The notes: a model not told the origin generated them from the letters alone. Shown: positions 5,516-13,387, numbered from the stretch's first letter. The stretch is DNA of 33,178 bases from an uncultured Bacilli bacterium (GCA_934162285.1 CAKPHY010000019.1:1-33178), one strand, 5' to 3'. Program-made: numbers and translations.

Positions 5516-7957
5516 TTAGTTTCTTTCTAAATAACTAAAATTAATTATTTTTTTATTGTCAAAATCAAAATCTAAAAGAATATCACCTATTTTATTATTT
5601 TTGTAAGCAAGAAAAGTAAGATAGATCTTGTCATCTTTAATTAAGATTTCTCCCATAGATTGTGTTAAATTATAATCTTTTAAATTTTCTCGAAAAAGAA
5701 GAGGTAAATTTTTATATTCTTCCTTAATATTTTTTAGTAAGTCCGAATATTTTGAAGAATTTACATTGGTATAAAGTACGATTCTTGCTAAAATGTATTT
5801 AAATACACTATCATTTTCCAAAGACATATCTTTCTTTTTATTATACAAATCAATTAAAGCATCAACAATTAAAACTGTTTGTTTACTATTTATACTTTTA
5901 GCAATTTGAGTTTGAGCTGTAAAGGCTTTTAATAAAGATGTAACCTCATTTTGAGTATATCCTAGTTGAAACCACAATTTCTTAAAATAAGCATCACTTT
6001 CAAAATACCATTTAGAAATAATGTCACTTCCTAAGATGTATTCTAACGCTTCTAAAATATGGGGAGCCGGAGCGTAAGAATCCATTTGATTTGTAAAATA
6101 CTTAGCAGCATAAACTTCAGCACCAGACTCAGTTATAAAATTTGTATTAAAATAAAGCATTTCACAATCTTTTAAATATAAATCTGAAACTATATAATCG
6201 TTATCACACTTATAAAGGCTATGTTTAAAATCTTCTTTATTTATAGAAAAATCAATAAAATGCATAAGTTCATGATACAAAGTTCCTTTATACTTATCAT
6301 GATAATTTATAGTAGTAGCACTATCAATATATTCGGCAGCAACTCCAACTCCTATCTTCTCAACGTAAGAAATATTTAGTTCTTTTAATCTATTCAAAAA
6401 GGAAAATTCGTCTAAATAAATCTTTTTATCAACAATAAGAGAAAACAAATTCATAACTTCTTTTTGATATGGTTCTAAAGATTTATTTCGAGTAACAAGA
6501 TAGGCATATTTTATAAAGAAATTTTCGTTATCTTCTATTTCCTTTTGAATATTTTGAAGATCATAAATTGAAATAACCTCTTCTTTATTTAAGTCTATCT
6601 TTTCTTTTTGATTAATATCTATTTTATTTCCTTTTTCTAATTCATAAATATAAGTATGAAATAAAGTTTTAGCTACAATAAAATTGTCATAAAAAATAAC
6701 ATCATTATATAAAATATCACTTATTTTCTCGCCATTTTGATAAAGTGTTTTAGCTCCTGTTTGTAAAGAGGCATAACAAAAAGTATTTTTGCAAGTCGCA
6801 TAAGAAAATGCGTTCGAAATAATATTTAAATTTTTATCTAAAAAATAAGATTTTGAGGTAGCAAAATCATAACCCTCATAAATGATATCATTCAGATAAC
6901 TTATATCCATATTTTCCTTAACAACTTCTCCATTTTCATTATAAATTTTAATACTATTTTGGTCATTTTTTAAAAAATAACCCATAATATATTGACCAAC
7001 TCTTAAAAAATTATCGGCATATATAATATCACTTTTAGTTTTCAAAAGGCTACTAGTTTCTGCATAACCAATAAAAACATCTTTAAAAGGTTCCACATAA
7101 TAAAGATTACAACTATCTATTATGATGTTACCTTCTTTATTTAAAAGTTTCCCGCCCGTTTGGCAATCTGCAAAATCCATATAATTACTATTAATGTAAG
7201 TATGATTTTGATAAATCTTATTGTTATATATGTAATAAGTACCTTTCTTGTTTTTTAAAATATTATTTTCATTAATAGTGATATCATCTAAAACAATCTC
7301 TCTAGCAATTGTGTCCACTATTTTATAAGTGTTATCATATGATAAAGCAATATAAGTTGGAGCTTCATTCAAACTTTCAAAGGTAAAATAAGATTTAAAA
7401 GATTTGGTAAGTACTTCTTTAGTTATTAAATCGATCATTTCATTTTCTTGATTATTAAAGAAAAGAAGCAAAATATCATTAATAACAGTATAAGAAGAAA
7501 ATTGACTCACGTTCTCGTTTGGTAAAGTATAAATTTCTTTCAATTCTTTATTATAAAGTTTATTATTAACAAAGAAATACTCTTCACTATTTAGTTCTAT
7601 AAAATTTTCTTTGCCTTCTAATAAAACCTCGCCAGTTAAAGATAGTACTTTTAAATAGAAATTATTTCTGACAAAAATATTACCATTTAAAACTTCACAA
7701 GTAGTATATTCTTCATTATATTGAAATATTTTCTGATCTTCAAAATTATAAAATGTTATTCCTTCTTCTGTTTCTATTAAATAAAAATCAGAATATACCC
7801 TAGCTTCTGGATTATCAATAATTATCATGGAAGTGATATTTAAGTCTTGTTCAATGTTTTCCTTTGTTTTTTCTTTTTTAAACAAATAAAAAACACCATT
7901 TAAAAGAGCTATAATTGAAATGCTGGTTAATATTAAAATCACTTTTTTCTTTTTCAC
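5516..7957 (-). CDS. Membrane-anchored zinc metallopeptidase with beta-propeller-like ectodomain
   Basis: An 813-aa protein with an N-terminal signal anchor (lysines then hydrophobic residues about 7-25). Residues about 40-430 are repetitive, beta-rich, with a recurring pattern of hydrophobic strand, polar turn and Tyr/Asn, resembling a WG- or propeller-type repeat domain. The C-terminal third holds a zinc site: HELMHFIDF at about 562, with a candidate third ligand in ESGAEVYAAKYF about 48-52 residues later. That spacing is compatible with gluzincin/ATLF-like peptidases (anthrax lethal factor, Pro-Pro endopeptidase), but the exact family is not certain. Probably acts outside the cell on surface or secreted proteins. 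The start is non-ATG (GTG 7957), preceded by AAGGTAGG. Next to the thrS relic. Confidence 0.65.
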   Translation of the reverse strand: MKKKKVILILTSISIIALLNGVFYLFKKEKTKENIEQDLNITSMIIIDNPEARVYSDFYLIETEEGITFYNFEDQKIFQYNEEYTTCEVLNGNIFVRNNFYLKVLSLTGEVLLEGKENFIELNSEEYFFVNNKLYNKELKEIYTLPNENVSQFSSYTVINDILLLFFNNQENEMIDLITKEVLTKSFKSYFTFESLNEAPTYIALSYDNTYKIVDTIAREIVLDDITINENNILKNKKGTYYIYNNKIYQNHTYINSNYMDFADCQTGGKLLNKEGNIIIDSCNLYYVEPFKDVFIGYAETSSLLKTKSDIIYADNFLRVGQYIMGYFLKNDQNSIKIYNENGEVVKENMDISYLNDIIYEGYDFATSKSYFLDKNLNIISNAFSYATCKNTFCYASLQTGAKTLYQNGEKISDILYNDVIFYDNFIVAKTLFHTYIYELEKGNKIDINQKEKIDLNKEEVISIYDLQNIQKEIEDNENFFIKYAYLVTRNKSLEPYQKEVMNLFSLIVDKKIYLDEFSFLNRLKELNISYVEKIGVGVAAEYIDSATTINYHDKYKGTLYHELMHFIDFSINKEDFKHSLYKCDNDYIVSDLYLKDCEMLYFNTNFITESGAEVYAAKYFTNQMDSYAPAPHILEALEYILGSDIISKWYFESDAYFKKLWFQLGYTQNEVTSLLKAFTAQTQIAKSINSKQTVLIVDALIDLYNKKKDMSLENDSVFKYILARIVLYTNVNSSKYSDLLKNIKEEYKNLPLLFRENLKDYNLTQSMGEILIKDDKIYLTFLAYKNNKIGDILLDFDFDNKKIINFSYLERN

Positions 7958-8021
7958 AATAATTCCTACCTTCTAAAATTATTGTAACATAAATTTTAAA
8001 ACAAATCTTTTTTTATGTGAC

Positions 8022-8046
8022 AAAAAAGTGAAAAGATCACTTTTTT
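8022..8046 (-). terminator. Terminator following the thrS relic
   Basis: Perfect 10-bp stem AAAAAAGTGA (8022-8031) / TCACTTTTTT (8037-8046). It works in either direction; on the minus strand it lies 35 bases after the stop of the thrS fragment and is probably its old terminator. Confidence 0.75.
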
Positions 8047-8081
8047 CACTTTTAGTAATAATTGTGCTTTTAATTTCTTTT

Positions 8082-8213
8082 TTAACAAACTTTTATAAAT
8101 TCTTCAATAGACATTGAATAATTTTCTGCATAACCATATTTGCGATAATTTATAAGGTTATTATCTCTTTCGTTATCACCAATAATTATAGTATATGAGT
8201 TTATTAAACAATG
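8082..8213 (-). pseudogene. thrS: C-terminal fragment of threonyl-tRNA synthetase
   Basis: Reading the minus strand from 8213 to TAA 8084-8082 gives 43 residues including IIIGDNERDNNLINYRKYG and SMSIEEFI. This is the end of the ThrRS anticodon-binding domain, where the family has a (V/I)IGD-E pattern followed by an R-YG segment and a final hydrophobic-E-F-I helix. The frame is closed by TAG at 8216-8214 and no upstream thrS sequence is visible. This is therefore a relic, probably left by recombination or duplication; a full copy must exist elsewhere. Confidence 0.65.
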
Positions 8214-8281
8214 CTAAAACAACCAATAGTAACAATTGATTTCGTCATAATATAAGTTATTGTTAATTGATTGTTTAACAT
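8204..8281 (-). CDS. Small ORF, 25 aa, upstream of the thrS relic
   Basis: ATG 8281 follows a strong ribosome binding site (AAAGGAAG) and runs 25 codons to TAA 8206-8204, overlapping the thrS fragment in another frame. The peptide is hydrophobic and Thr/Ile-rich (MLNNQLTITYIMTKSIV...). It could be the 5' end of a deleted gene whose start and stop regions were joined, or chance. The stretch 8282-8500 further upstream is AT-rich and holds nothing I can support. Confidence 0.3.
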   Translation of the reverse strand: MLNNQLTITYIMTKSIVTIGCFSIV

Positions 8282-8500
8282 ATAAATTTCTTCCTTTCAA
8301 AAAACAAGTAAATTATAAAATTTTTAAATAAAATGTCCAACTGATATTAATTTTCAATTTTTATCTCCACATATTAAAAATTAATTGAGGTATTCAATAA
8401 GTTTTGCTTATGTAATAACTTTGTTAAATAAAATATTTAAATTTACTATAAACATTTAGTTCAAAATCATCAATACTAGTATTTAACCATGAATTACCAA

Positions 8501-8794
8501 TTAATTGTTAATATTTTCATTATATAAATATTCACTTGGAATATTTGGATAGCCATTTATATAATAATTAAAAATATCATTCATAAATTGAATACATATA
8601 TTAAAACTTTTATCGTCAATTAAATTTCTATTCAAATAATTATTGATTAATTGGTTTTTAATTTGATTATATAGTATTTCGTATTCGTTAGAATTAATAT
8701 TACTAATTTTTTTAATTGATGGTTCCAATTCTGAAAGTTTATCTATTTCTAAATTAATTTTATCATTAACTAATTTTTCTATATTTTCTAACAA
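8501..8794 (-). CDS. Unrecognised 97-aa helical protein
   Basis: A short helical, charged protein (LENIEKLVNDKINLEIDKL...) with no known motif. The start is unclear. TTG 8794 has no ribosome binding site, the frame is open to 8818 without an ATG, and an ATG at 8836 (ATGATTATC then stop) is in another frame. The gene may have lost its proper start through a small indel. It lies downstream of the 192-aa coiled-coil gene on the same strand and may share its transcript. Confidence 0.5.
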   Translation of the reverse strand: MLENIEKLVNDKINLEIDKLSELEPSIKKISNINSNEYEILYNQIKNQLINNYLNRNLIDDKSFNICIQFMNDIFNYYINGYPNIPSEYLYNENINN

Positions 8795-8836
8795 TTCATA
8801 TAGTGAAATTTTAGATAATCATAAGTAAAAATTTTA

Positions 8837-9415
8837 TCATTTTTCCATTATTTTTATATTTTTTTTAAATTTATTATTATCAGAAGCAAATTCACCAAGA
8901 TAAGCAGTAAATTGACTTCCTATTTTTGTTTTATCTTCAATAATGTAATTACCTTCATTATCATAAATATAAAAAATTTCTTTATCAAATTCATTTAAAG
9001 AAACTTTTTTAAATACAATCCCCCGTTTTAAAAAAGATAACAAGTCATAATAGCTTAAAAGTTCATTAGCTTTTTCTATACTTCCTTTATTAAAAATATT
9101 TCCCCTATCTATAGAGTTTTTCACTTGTTCAATCATTCTAACTTCTTCGCCTATTTTTTCATACAATTCAAAAATTTTTTCATCAATTTTAGTCATTTCT
9201 TTATATGCTTTTTCTCTTTGAAAACTAAATATGCAATTATTTAAGATTAATTTCTTTTTATTTTCATAAAGCTTTATTTCATTTCCGAACTTTTTGATCA
9301 TATTATCAGATTCTTCTACTTGATACCATAAAAAAGAATCAATAATTTTTTTCACAAGAGTTTCTTCTTTTAAAGTATCTTTTGATATTTCTTTTTTTGT
9401 TTTTTGCAACTTCAT
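8837..9415 (-). CDS. Unrecognised coiled-coil protein (192 aa)
   Basis: Residues about 10-110 are strongly helical and charged, with heptad-like spacing; the C-terminal 70 residues look like a small beta domain (EIFYIYDNEGNYIIEDKTKIG). No known family recognised. The ribosome binding site GGAGGG abuts ATG 9415 with no spacing, so translation more likely starts at the TTG two codons later (9409). It is transcribed divergently from the double-XRE regulator 9538, which suggests that regulator controls it. Confidence 0.6.
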   Translation of the reverse strand: MKLQKTKKEISKDTLKEETLVKKIIDSFLWYQVEESDNMIKKFGNEIKLYENKKKLILNNCIFSFQREKAYKEMTKIDEKIFELYEKIGEEVRMIEQVKNSIDRGNIFNKGSIEKANELLSYYDLLSFLKRGIVFKKVSLNEFDKEIFYIYDNEGNYIIEDKTKIGSQFTAYLGEFASDNNKFKKNIKIMEK

Positions 9416-9495
9416 CCCTCCGTAAAATCTTACTTTTTTGTACTGCTAACATTAGTATACCATATTTTTGGGATAATAGCCGACACTTTTTGAAT

Positions 9496-9518
9496 ATTTT
9501 GATTTTTTCAGTCAAAAT
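9496..9518. promoter_or_regulatory. Inverted repeat, candidate operator of the double-XRE regulator
   Basis: ATTTTGA (9496-9502) and TCAAAAT (9512-9518) form a perfect 7-bp inverted repeat with a 9-base spacer. It lies between the divergent genes 8837-9415 and 9538-9996, just before the regulator's ribosome binding site. Confidence 0.4.
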
Positions 9519-9537
9519 TATTTTTTAGGTGGTACTT

Positions 9538-9996
9538 ATGCTAAATGAAAATCTAAAGGATATAAGAACTTATTTTGACTTAACCCAAAAAGAAATAAGT
9601 GAAATATTAAACGTTAGCAGATCAACTTACGCTGGGTGGGAAAATAGCATCGATAACATTCCTTTAACAAAATTAAATAGTTTTAGTAATTATTTTGATA
9701 TTAGTATTGATTACCTCTGCGGATTAACTAGTATCAAAAAGTACAATATTATAAATAAAGAAATTGATATTAATGTTGTTGCTAAAAACTTAAAGAGAAT
9801 TAGATTACAACATAATGATACTCAAGATAAAATTGCCAAAGTCATTAATACTGATCGTTCAAATTATTCAAGATATGAATTAGGAAAAAATTTAATATTA
9901 ACTTCTTTGATAATAGATTTTGCTAAATATTATAAAGTTTCTATTGATTGGTTATTAGGTAAAACCGAAAATAATATGTTAGAAAATAAAAAATAA
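9538..9996 (+). CDS. Transcriptional regulator with two XRE helix-turn-helix domains
   Basis: The 152-aa protein contains two complete Xre-type domains: residues about 3-60 (LTQKEISEILNVSRSTYAGWE) and about 78-145 (DTQDKIAKVINTDRSNYSRYELG), each ending in the typical SIDYLCG / SIDWLLGKT. Two DNA-binding domains in one chain let a monomer contact both half-sites. ATG 9538 is chosen because AGGTGG (9527-9532) is correctly spaced; the frame extends to a GTG at 9529 inside that site. It is divergent from the coiled-coil gene, with an inverted repeat between, so autoregulation and control of the neighbour are likely. Confidence 0.85.
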   Translation: MLNENLKDIRTYFDLTQKEISEILNVSRSTYAGWENSIDNIPLTKLNSFSNYFDISIDYLCGLTSIKKYNIINKEIDINVVAKNLKRIRLQHNDTQDKIAKVINTDRSNYSRYELGKNLILTSLIIDFAKYYKVSIDWLLGKTENNMLENKK

Positions 9997-10015
9997 AGGA
10001 TGTCCTTTATTTAAT
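9991..10015 (+). terminator. Terminator at the end of the double-XRE gene
   Basis: Perfect stem AAATAAAGGA (9991-10000) / TCCTTTATTT (10003-10012), overlapping the stop codon, with a weak T tail. Confidence 0.6.
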
Positions 10016-10028
10016 TCTTTTAATAAAC

Positions 10029-10052
10029 ACTAACTTTTTAGTTAGTTTTTTT
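10029..10052. terminator. Bidirectional terminator between convergent genes
   Basis: ACTAACT (10029-10035) pairs with AGTTAGT (10040-10046) followed by T6 on the plus strand. On the minus strand it overlaps the stop of the frameshifted HD gene. Confidence 0.75.
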
Positions 10053-10232
10053 GTTATATAAAGAAATATCAAATATTCGCCTAAATATATAATCATTCCC
10101 CTTATTTCTAATTTGCTCCATTTTTTCCTTTGTATCTTCTAATTTATAATCAAATTTATCAACTAATTTATTTACATAATCATTTTGTTTAAGATAAATT
10201 AAGCTTTCTTTAAAATATAATCCATATATAAA
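10038..10232 (-). pseudogene. Out-of-frame C-terminal part of the HD-domain gene
   Basis: Beyond the stop of the HD ORF, the -1 frame encodes KESLIYLKQNDYVNKLVDKF, then KEKMEQIRNKGNDYIF, ending at TAA 10040-10038 beside a terminator. This is the kind of C-terminal tail expected for small HD hydrolases of Firmicutes. Inserting one T in the T4 run at 10214-10217 (ATT TTA to ATT TTT AAA) joins it to the upstream frame, giving 268 aa. A UUUAAAG heptamer, of the type used for -1 frameshifting, sits at the join. Confidence 0.65.
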
Positions 10233-10843
10233 AGCAATATAAGAAATCCATATATCAATAGGTGTTTTTGATCTTTACTTAATATAGTTTTTTCGTTCAT
10301 AAAATCATTTAAAATATTATTTGATATTAATGATTCTTCAATTTCTTTACTTGTTATATTGGACATAGTATAAATATCATCTTCATATTTTGCTCGAAAT
10401 GAATCAATTTTATCAGCATCTCTTATTATTTTTGAATGTAATTCTTGTATTTCATCCATATCACTAAAATCAACTATATACTTACTATGATTAAAAATAG
10501 CTATTTTTATAATATCATCATACTGATCTTCTTTAACAAATTCCCTTATTAAATTATTTTCAAATAATAATTTAACTCCCAATGTAGCATGACCATAATT
10601 ATTTATATCTTCTCTAAAATTCTTTAATACTTTTGCTTGATCAAATCTTCCCATATCATGTAAAAGAGCTATTAGCAAAGCAATTTCTTTATTATTGCTA
10701 TCAATATTCATTTCATCACATAAATATTTAGCATTAGTAACTACATGAAATGTATGTTTTGATTTATGCTTTATTTTCTCATCATTTAAATCATAATTAT
10801 TACTAATAAATTTTAAAAATTTCATCTTGGCATACTTATACAT
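10199..10843 (-). CDS. HD-domain phosphohydrolase, truncated by frameshift
   Basis: An HD-superfamily metal-dependent hydrolase, 214 aa as read. Metal ligands are visible: an early His (KSKHTFHV), the doublet in LLIALLHDMGRF, later His residues (INNYGHATLG, FNHSKYI) and the Asp of RDADKIDSF. The family hydrolyses nucleotides or phosphodiesters; the substrate is unknown. ATG 10843 is preceded by AAGGAAG. It stops early (YILKKA), while about 54 further residues of plausible C-terminus follow in the -1 frame to 10038. Single-gene unit, minus strand, after the Nudix gene. Confidence 0.8.
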   Translation of the reverse strand: MYKYAKMKFLKFISNNYDLNDEKIKHKSKHTFHVVTNAKYLCDEMNIDSNNKEIALLIALLHDMGRFDQAKVLKNFREDINNYGHATLGVKLLFENNLIREFVKEDQYDDIIKIAIFNHSKYIVDFSDMDEIQELHSKIIRDADKIDSFRAKYEDDIYTMSNITSKEIEESLISNNILNDFMNEKTILSKDQKHLLIYGFLILLLYMDYILKKA

Positions 10844-10912
10844 ATTAAAATTTTCTTCCTTTATATTTCTTAACCTAAAAATTTTAAATCAATATTTTTT
10901 AGGAGTTATTAT

Positions 10913-11401
10913 TTATCTTTTTAAATAATCTAAACAAAATTGAAAAAATAAAGCATGACTTGTCGAAAAAGCTCCACTTTCAATTAAATTTTTAATTTCC
11001 TCTATGGTAGCCCACTTTATATCAGAAACTTCTTCTTTTTGAATTTTTATTTTAGTTACATCAACATTTTCTTTTAAATAATAAATATCTACAAAATCAT
11101 CTTCAGTTTTTATTGTTTTGAATAATTTAATATTTTCAGGAACTATATCAATACCTAACTCCTCTTTAACTTCTGTTATAATTCCTTCTTTACTTGTTTG
11201 ACCAGACACGGGATGTCCTCCTGTAGTAGCCCATTTTCCATCTTTATTTTTAGATCGTTTTTGAAGCAAAAACTCATTTTTACTATTTTGAATAAAAATA
11301 ACTACTGTTATATAGTAACGTCCTTGAGGAATATTCTGCCCTTTATAAATTTTTTCTCCTGTTAATTTTCGATCTTTATCATATAAATCTCTTAGTTCCA
11401 T
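10913..11401 (-). CDS. Nudix hydrolase, IDI-like subgroup
   Basis: A 162-aa Nudix-fold enzyme. The N-terminus (LRDLYDKDRKLTGEKI) and core (FLLQKRSKNKDGKWATTGGHP) match the YfcD/isopentenyl-diphosphate-isomerase-like subgroup, which hydrolyses nucleoside-diphosphate-linked compounds. The Nudix box runs from GGHP to EELGI and keeps the metal-binding EVKEELG. However, the first box Glu is Gln (SGQTS) and the Arg before the Glu helix is Thr (ITEVKEE), so activity or substrate may be altered. GAGGTGAT precedes ATG 11401. It lies upstream of the HD gene on the same strand; joint transcription is possible. Confidence 0.8.
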   Translation of the reverse strand: MELRDLYDKDRKLTGEKIYKGQNIPQGRYYITVVIFIQNSKNEFLLQKRSKNKDGKWATTGGHPVSGQTSKEGIITEVKEELGIDIVPENIKLFKTIKTEDDFVDIYYLKENVDVTKIKIQKEEVSDIKWATIEEIKNLIESGAFSTSHALFFQFCLDYLKR

Positions 11402-11465
11402 ATTTATTAATCACCTCAACTATTTATTATTTTAACACAAAAATATTTTTTTCTCTTCTAAAGTC

Positions 11466-11492
11466 TAAAAAAGCAAACCCATTTGGTTTGCT
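11466..11492 (-). terminator. Terminator of the XRE/membrane-protein group
   Basis: Perfect 8-bp stem AGCAAACC (11472-11479) / GGTTTGCT (11485-11492) with a minus-strand T6 tail, just after the stop of 11499-12011. Confidence 0.85.
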
Positions 11493-11498
11493 AAAATT

Positions 11499-12011
11499 TT
11501 ATAATTTATTATTTTTTACTAAAATTATTCCAAAAATAGAAGTAATCAAAAGAATTGGTGCTATTCTAATAAACAACCATTCAAAAGAATGATATACAAC
11601 TCCTAAAACAGCACTTTCTGGATCATTATAATTCCAATTTAAATAAGGACTATTTAAAAACAGCAAAAAAATGAAAATAATTATAATACTTATACAAAAA
11701 CCTATTAATAAATATATTATTCTTTTCTTTTTTAACTCTTGTTTCTGATAAAGTTGTTGGTTAATAACTTCTAGTTTTTCCGAAATAATTTTTAATTCAT
11801 CTTCTTTACTTTCTACAATGTTTTCTCCAAGTAAGGTATTTACTGGAGTATCAAATATTTCAGATATCGAAATTAACATTTCCGCATCCGGTACCGATAA
11901 TCCTTGTTCCCATTTGGATATTGTTTGTCTTACAACGTTTAATTTAATACTTAATTCCTCTTGCGAAAGTCCTTTTTGTTTTCTTAATGTTTTTATATTT
12001 TCTTTTAACAT
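11499..12011 (-). CDS. XRE-family regulator with C-terminal membrane segments
   Basis: Residues 1-65 form an Xre domain (LSQEELSIKLNVVRQTISKWEQG), followed by a charged linker (about 66-95) and two hydrophobic segments (about 97-117 and 145-165). This is the common Firmicute layout of a membrane-tethered helix-turn-helix protein, thought to sense membrane state or a partner membrane protein. ATG 12011 is preceded by AAAGGAG. A promoter (TTGCTT, 16 bp, TATAAT) and an overlapping palindrome TTGCT-ACA-AGCAA (12060-12072) lie upstream, consistent with autoregulation. The upstream genes on this strand encode three small membrane proteins. Confidence 0.85.
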   Translation of the reverse strand: MLKENIKTLRKQKGLSQEELSIKLNVVRQTISKWEQGLSVPDAEMLISISEIFDTPVNTLLGENIVESKEDELKIISEKLEVINQQLYQKQELKKKRIIYLLIGFCISIIIIFIFLLFLNSPYLNWNYNDPESAVLGVVYHSFEWLFIRIAPILLITSIFGIILVKNNKL

Positions 12012-12044
12012 TTGAATATTTTTCTCCTTTCACTGCTTAATTTT

Positions 12045-12072
12045 ATTATAAATATAACGTTGCTACAAGCAA
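12045..12072 (-). promoter_or_regulatory. Promoter and palindromic operator of the XRE gene
   Basis: On the minus strand TTGCTT (12072-12067), a 16-bp spacer and TATAAT (12050-12045) form a promoter. The palindrome TTGCT-ACA-AGCAA (12060-12072) covers the -35 and part of the spacer, a position where a bound repressor would block polymerase. Confidence 0.5.
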
Positions 12073-12120
12073 TTGATTTTAACATTTTAAGCTTATATTA
12101 GAAAATAAATATCAAAATTT

Positions 12121-12429
12121 TTATAATTGAATTATAAAAAATACACTTAGTAAGATCATTGCAATTAAAATTATTGATAGCCATTTACCTATTTTAGAAA
12201 ATAAGTTATCTTTAAATTTTAAAGATATTAATAATGCTGGAATCAATAATATTAATGCTGAAAAAGCAGTATAGTGTATTCCTTCTGATCCATCTGACCA
12301 AGCAGGTATATTAAGTAAAGAAAGTATATAATCACCTAAGCAAAAACCATCAATCTTAAATGCCCAAAAGATAGCAATAACAACCAATAATAAAGATATT
12401 GAACCAACACCTATTTTTTTCTTTTTCAT
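12121..12429 (-). CDS. Small membrane protein, three predicted segments
   Basis: A 102-aa protein with hydrophobic segments at about 8-25, 54-70 and 80-100 and a loop containing FCLGDY and IPAWSDGSEGIHYT. Not recognised. AGGAG precedes ATG 12429. It follows the 212-aa membrane gene by 20 bp, so the two are likely one transcript. Confidence 0.65.
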   Translation of the reverse strand: MKKKKIGVGSISLLLVVIAIFWAFKIDGFCLGDYILSLLNIPAWSDGSEGIHYTAFSALILLIPALLISLKFKDNLFSKIGKWLSIILIAMILLSVFFIIQL

Positions 12430-12449
12430 ATTTTCTCCTATGAATTTTA

Positions 12450-13088
12450 TTATACTATACTTCTAATTATAAATGCTAATATTAAAGCAATTATTAAAGA
12501 GTAAATTGTTTTTTTAGGATTATTATATAGTACTAAAAGTGTCCCTATAAAAAATAATAGATCTATAACACCATTTATATCAAAATACCATATTCCTATA
12601 CTAAATGATGAAAATAACATAACTAAAATTATCATAGTACTAATTAATAAGGAAATCTTTCCTTTTCCTTTAGCATACCAACAAATATAAGCAAGTATTG
12701 GAGATATTAAAGTTATATTATACCAGATCATCATATATTTTTGAGGATTAAAACCGCTAAAATAAATTGTATATAAGTGATAACTAACTGTCATACCAAC
12801 AAAGAACAAAAAAACATTTAAACTAGCTCTCAATGGCGTTTTACTAAATATAGAAATGCTTACTGCTATAAATATCCAAACACCAAATAGAGAAAAAACA
12901 TTTCTTAAATCTAAAATATCAATGATATTTTGCCACCAAATAGCATTGTTAATACTTAAATTATCTAACCATTTAGAAAATATTCCTAATATAATTCCTG
13001 ATAAAAAAATTAAAGTTGTATTTATGATTTTACTTTTCATATTTATATCATTGTTGGGAGTTCTTATTTCATTTAAAATTGTTTTCAT
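12450..13088 (-). CDS. Polytopic membrane protein, unknown function
   Basis: A 212-aa protein with about six hydrophobic segments and short loops; the segment FSKWLDNLSINNAIWWQNIIDILDL looks like an extracytoplasmic loop. Similar DUF proteins occur beside XRE regulators in Firmicutes, but I cannot name the family. AAAGGAAG precedes ATG 13088. Middle gene of the membrane-protein group 13387-12121. Confidence 0.65.
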   Translation of the reverse strand: MKTILNEIRTPNNDINMKSKIINTTLIFLSGIILGIFSKWLDNLSINNAIWWQNIIDILDLRNVFSLFGVWIFIAVSISIFSKTPLRASLNVFLFFVGMTVSYHLYTIYFSGFNPQKYMMIWYNITLISPILAYICWYAKGKGKISLLISTMIILVMLFSSFSIGIWYFDINGVIDLLFFIGTLLVLYNNPKKTIYSLIIALILAFIIRSIV

Positions 13089-13162
13089 ATTTTCTTCCTT
13101 TACATCAAAATATAAAATCTCTATAACATTATCAATAATAAATTTTTCTAGTCTATTAAATA

Positions 13163-13387
13163 TTATTTTGAGTATTTCTTTTTTATTTCTTTACCAACGA
13201 AAAATATAATAATGCTTGGTATTATAAATTCTACTATTCTGGTAATTATAAAAGCATAAAATGGTGCTGAATTATTAATACTATCATATTTAAAATAGTC
13301 AGCACCTAGTCTAACAAGAAAACCAATAATTAAAATCATGCAAATTGCATATAAAGTTTGTAAATATTTTCTTTTTTCATAACGCAC
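13163..13387 (-). CDS. Small two-segment membrane protein
   Basis: A 74-aa protein with two hydrophobic segments (about 8-26 and 42-64), a basic N-terminus and a lysine-rich C-terminus (GKEIKKKYSK), indicating both ends in the cytoplasm. AAGGGGTG precedes ATG 13387. First gene of the membrane-protein group; function unknown. Confidence 0.65.
   Translation of the reverse strand: MRYEKRKYLQTLYAICMILIIGFLVRLGADYFKYDSINNSAPFYAFIITRIVEFIIPSIIIFFVGKEIKKKYSK

Noticed and set aside
9991..10052. Two adjacent hairpins considered as an attachment site or repeat unit
   Set aside because: Both are ordinary terminators of convergent genes, and no direct repeat or integrase is present.
12856..13209. 117-codon plus-strand ORF
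   Set aside because: It is the mirror of two membrane-protein genes on the minus strand; no ribosome binding site.
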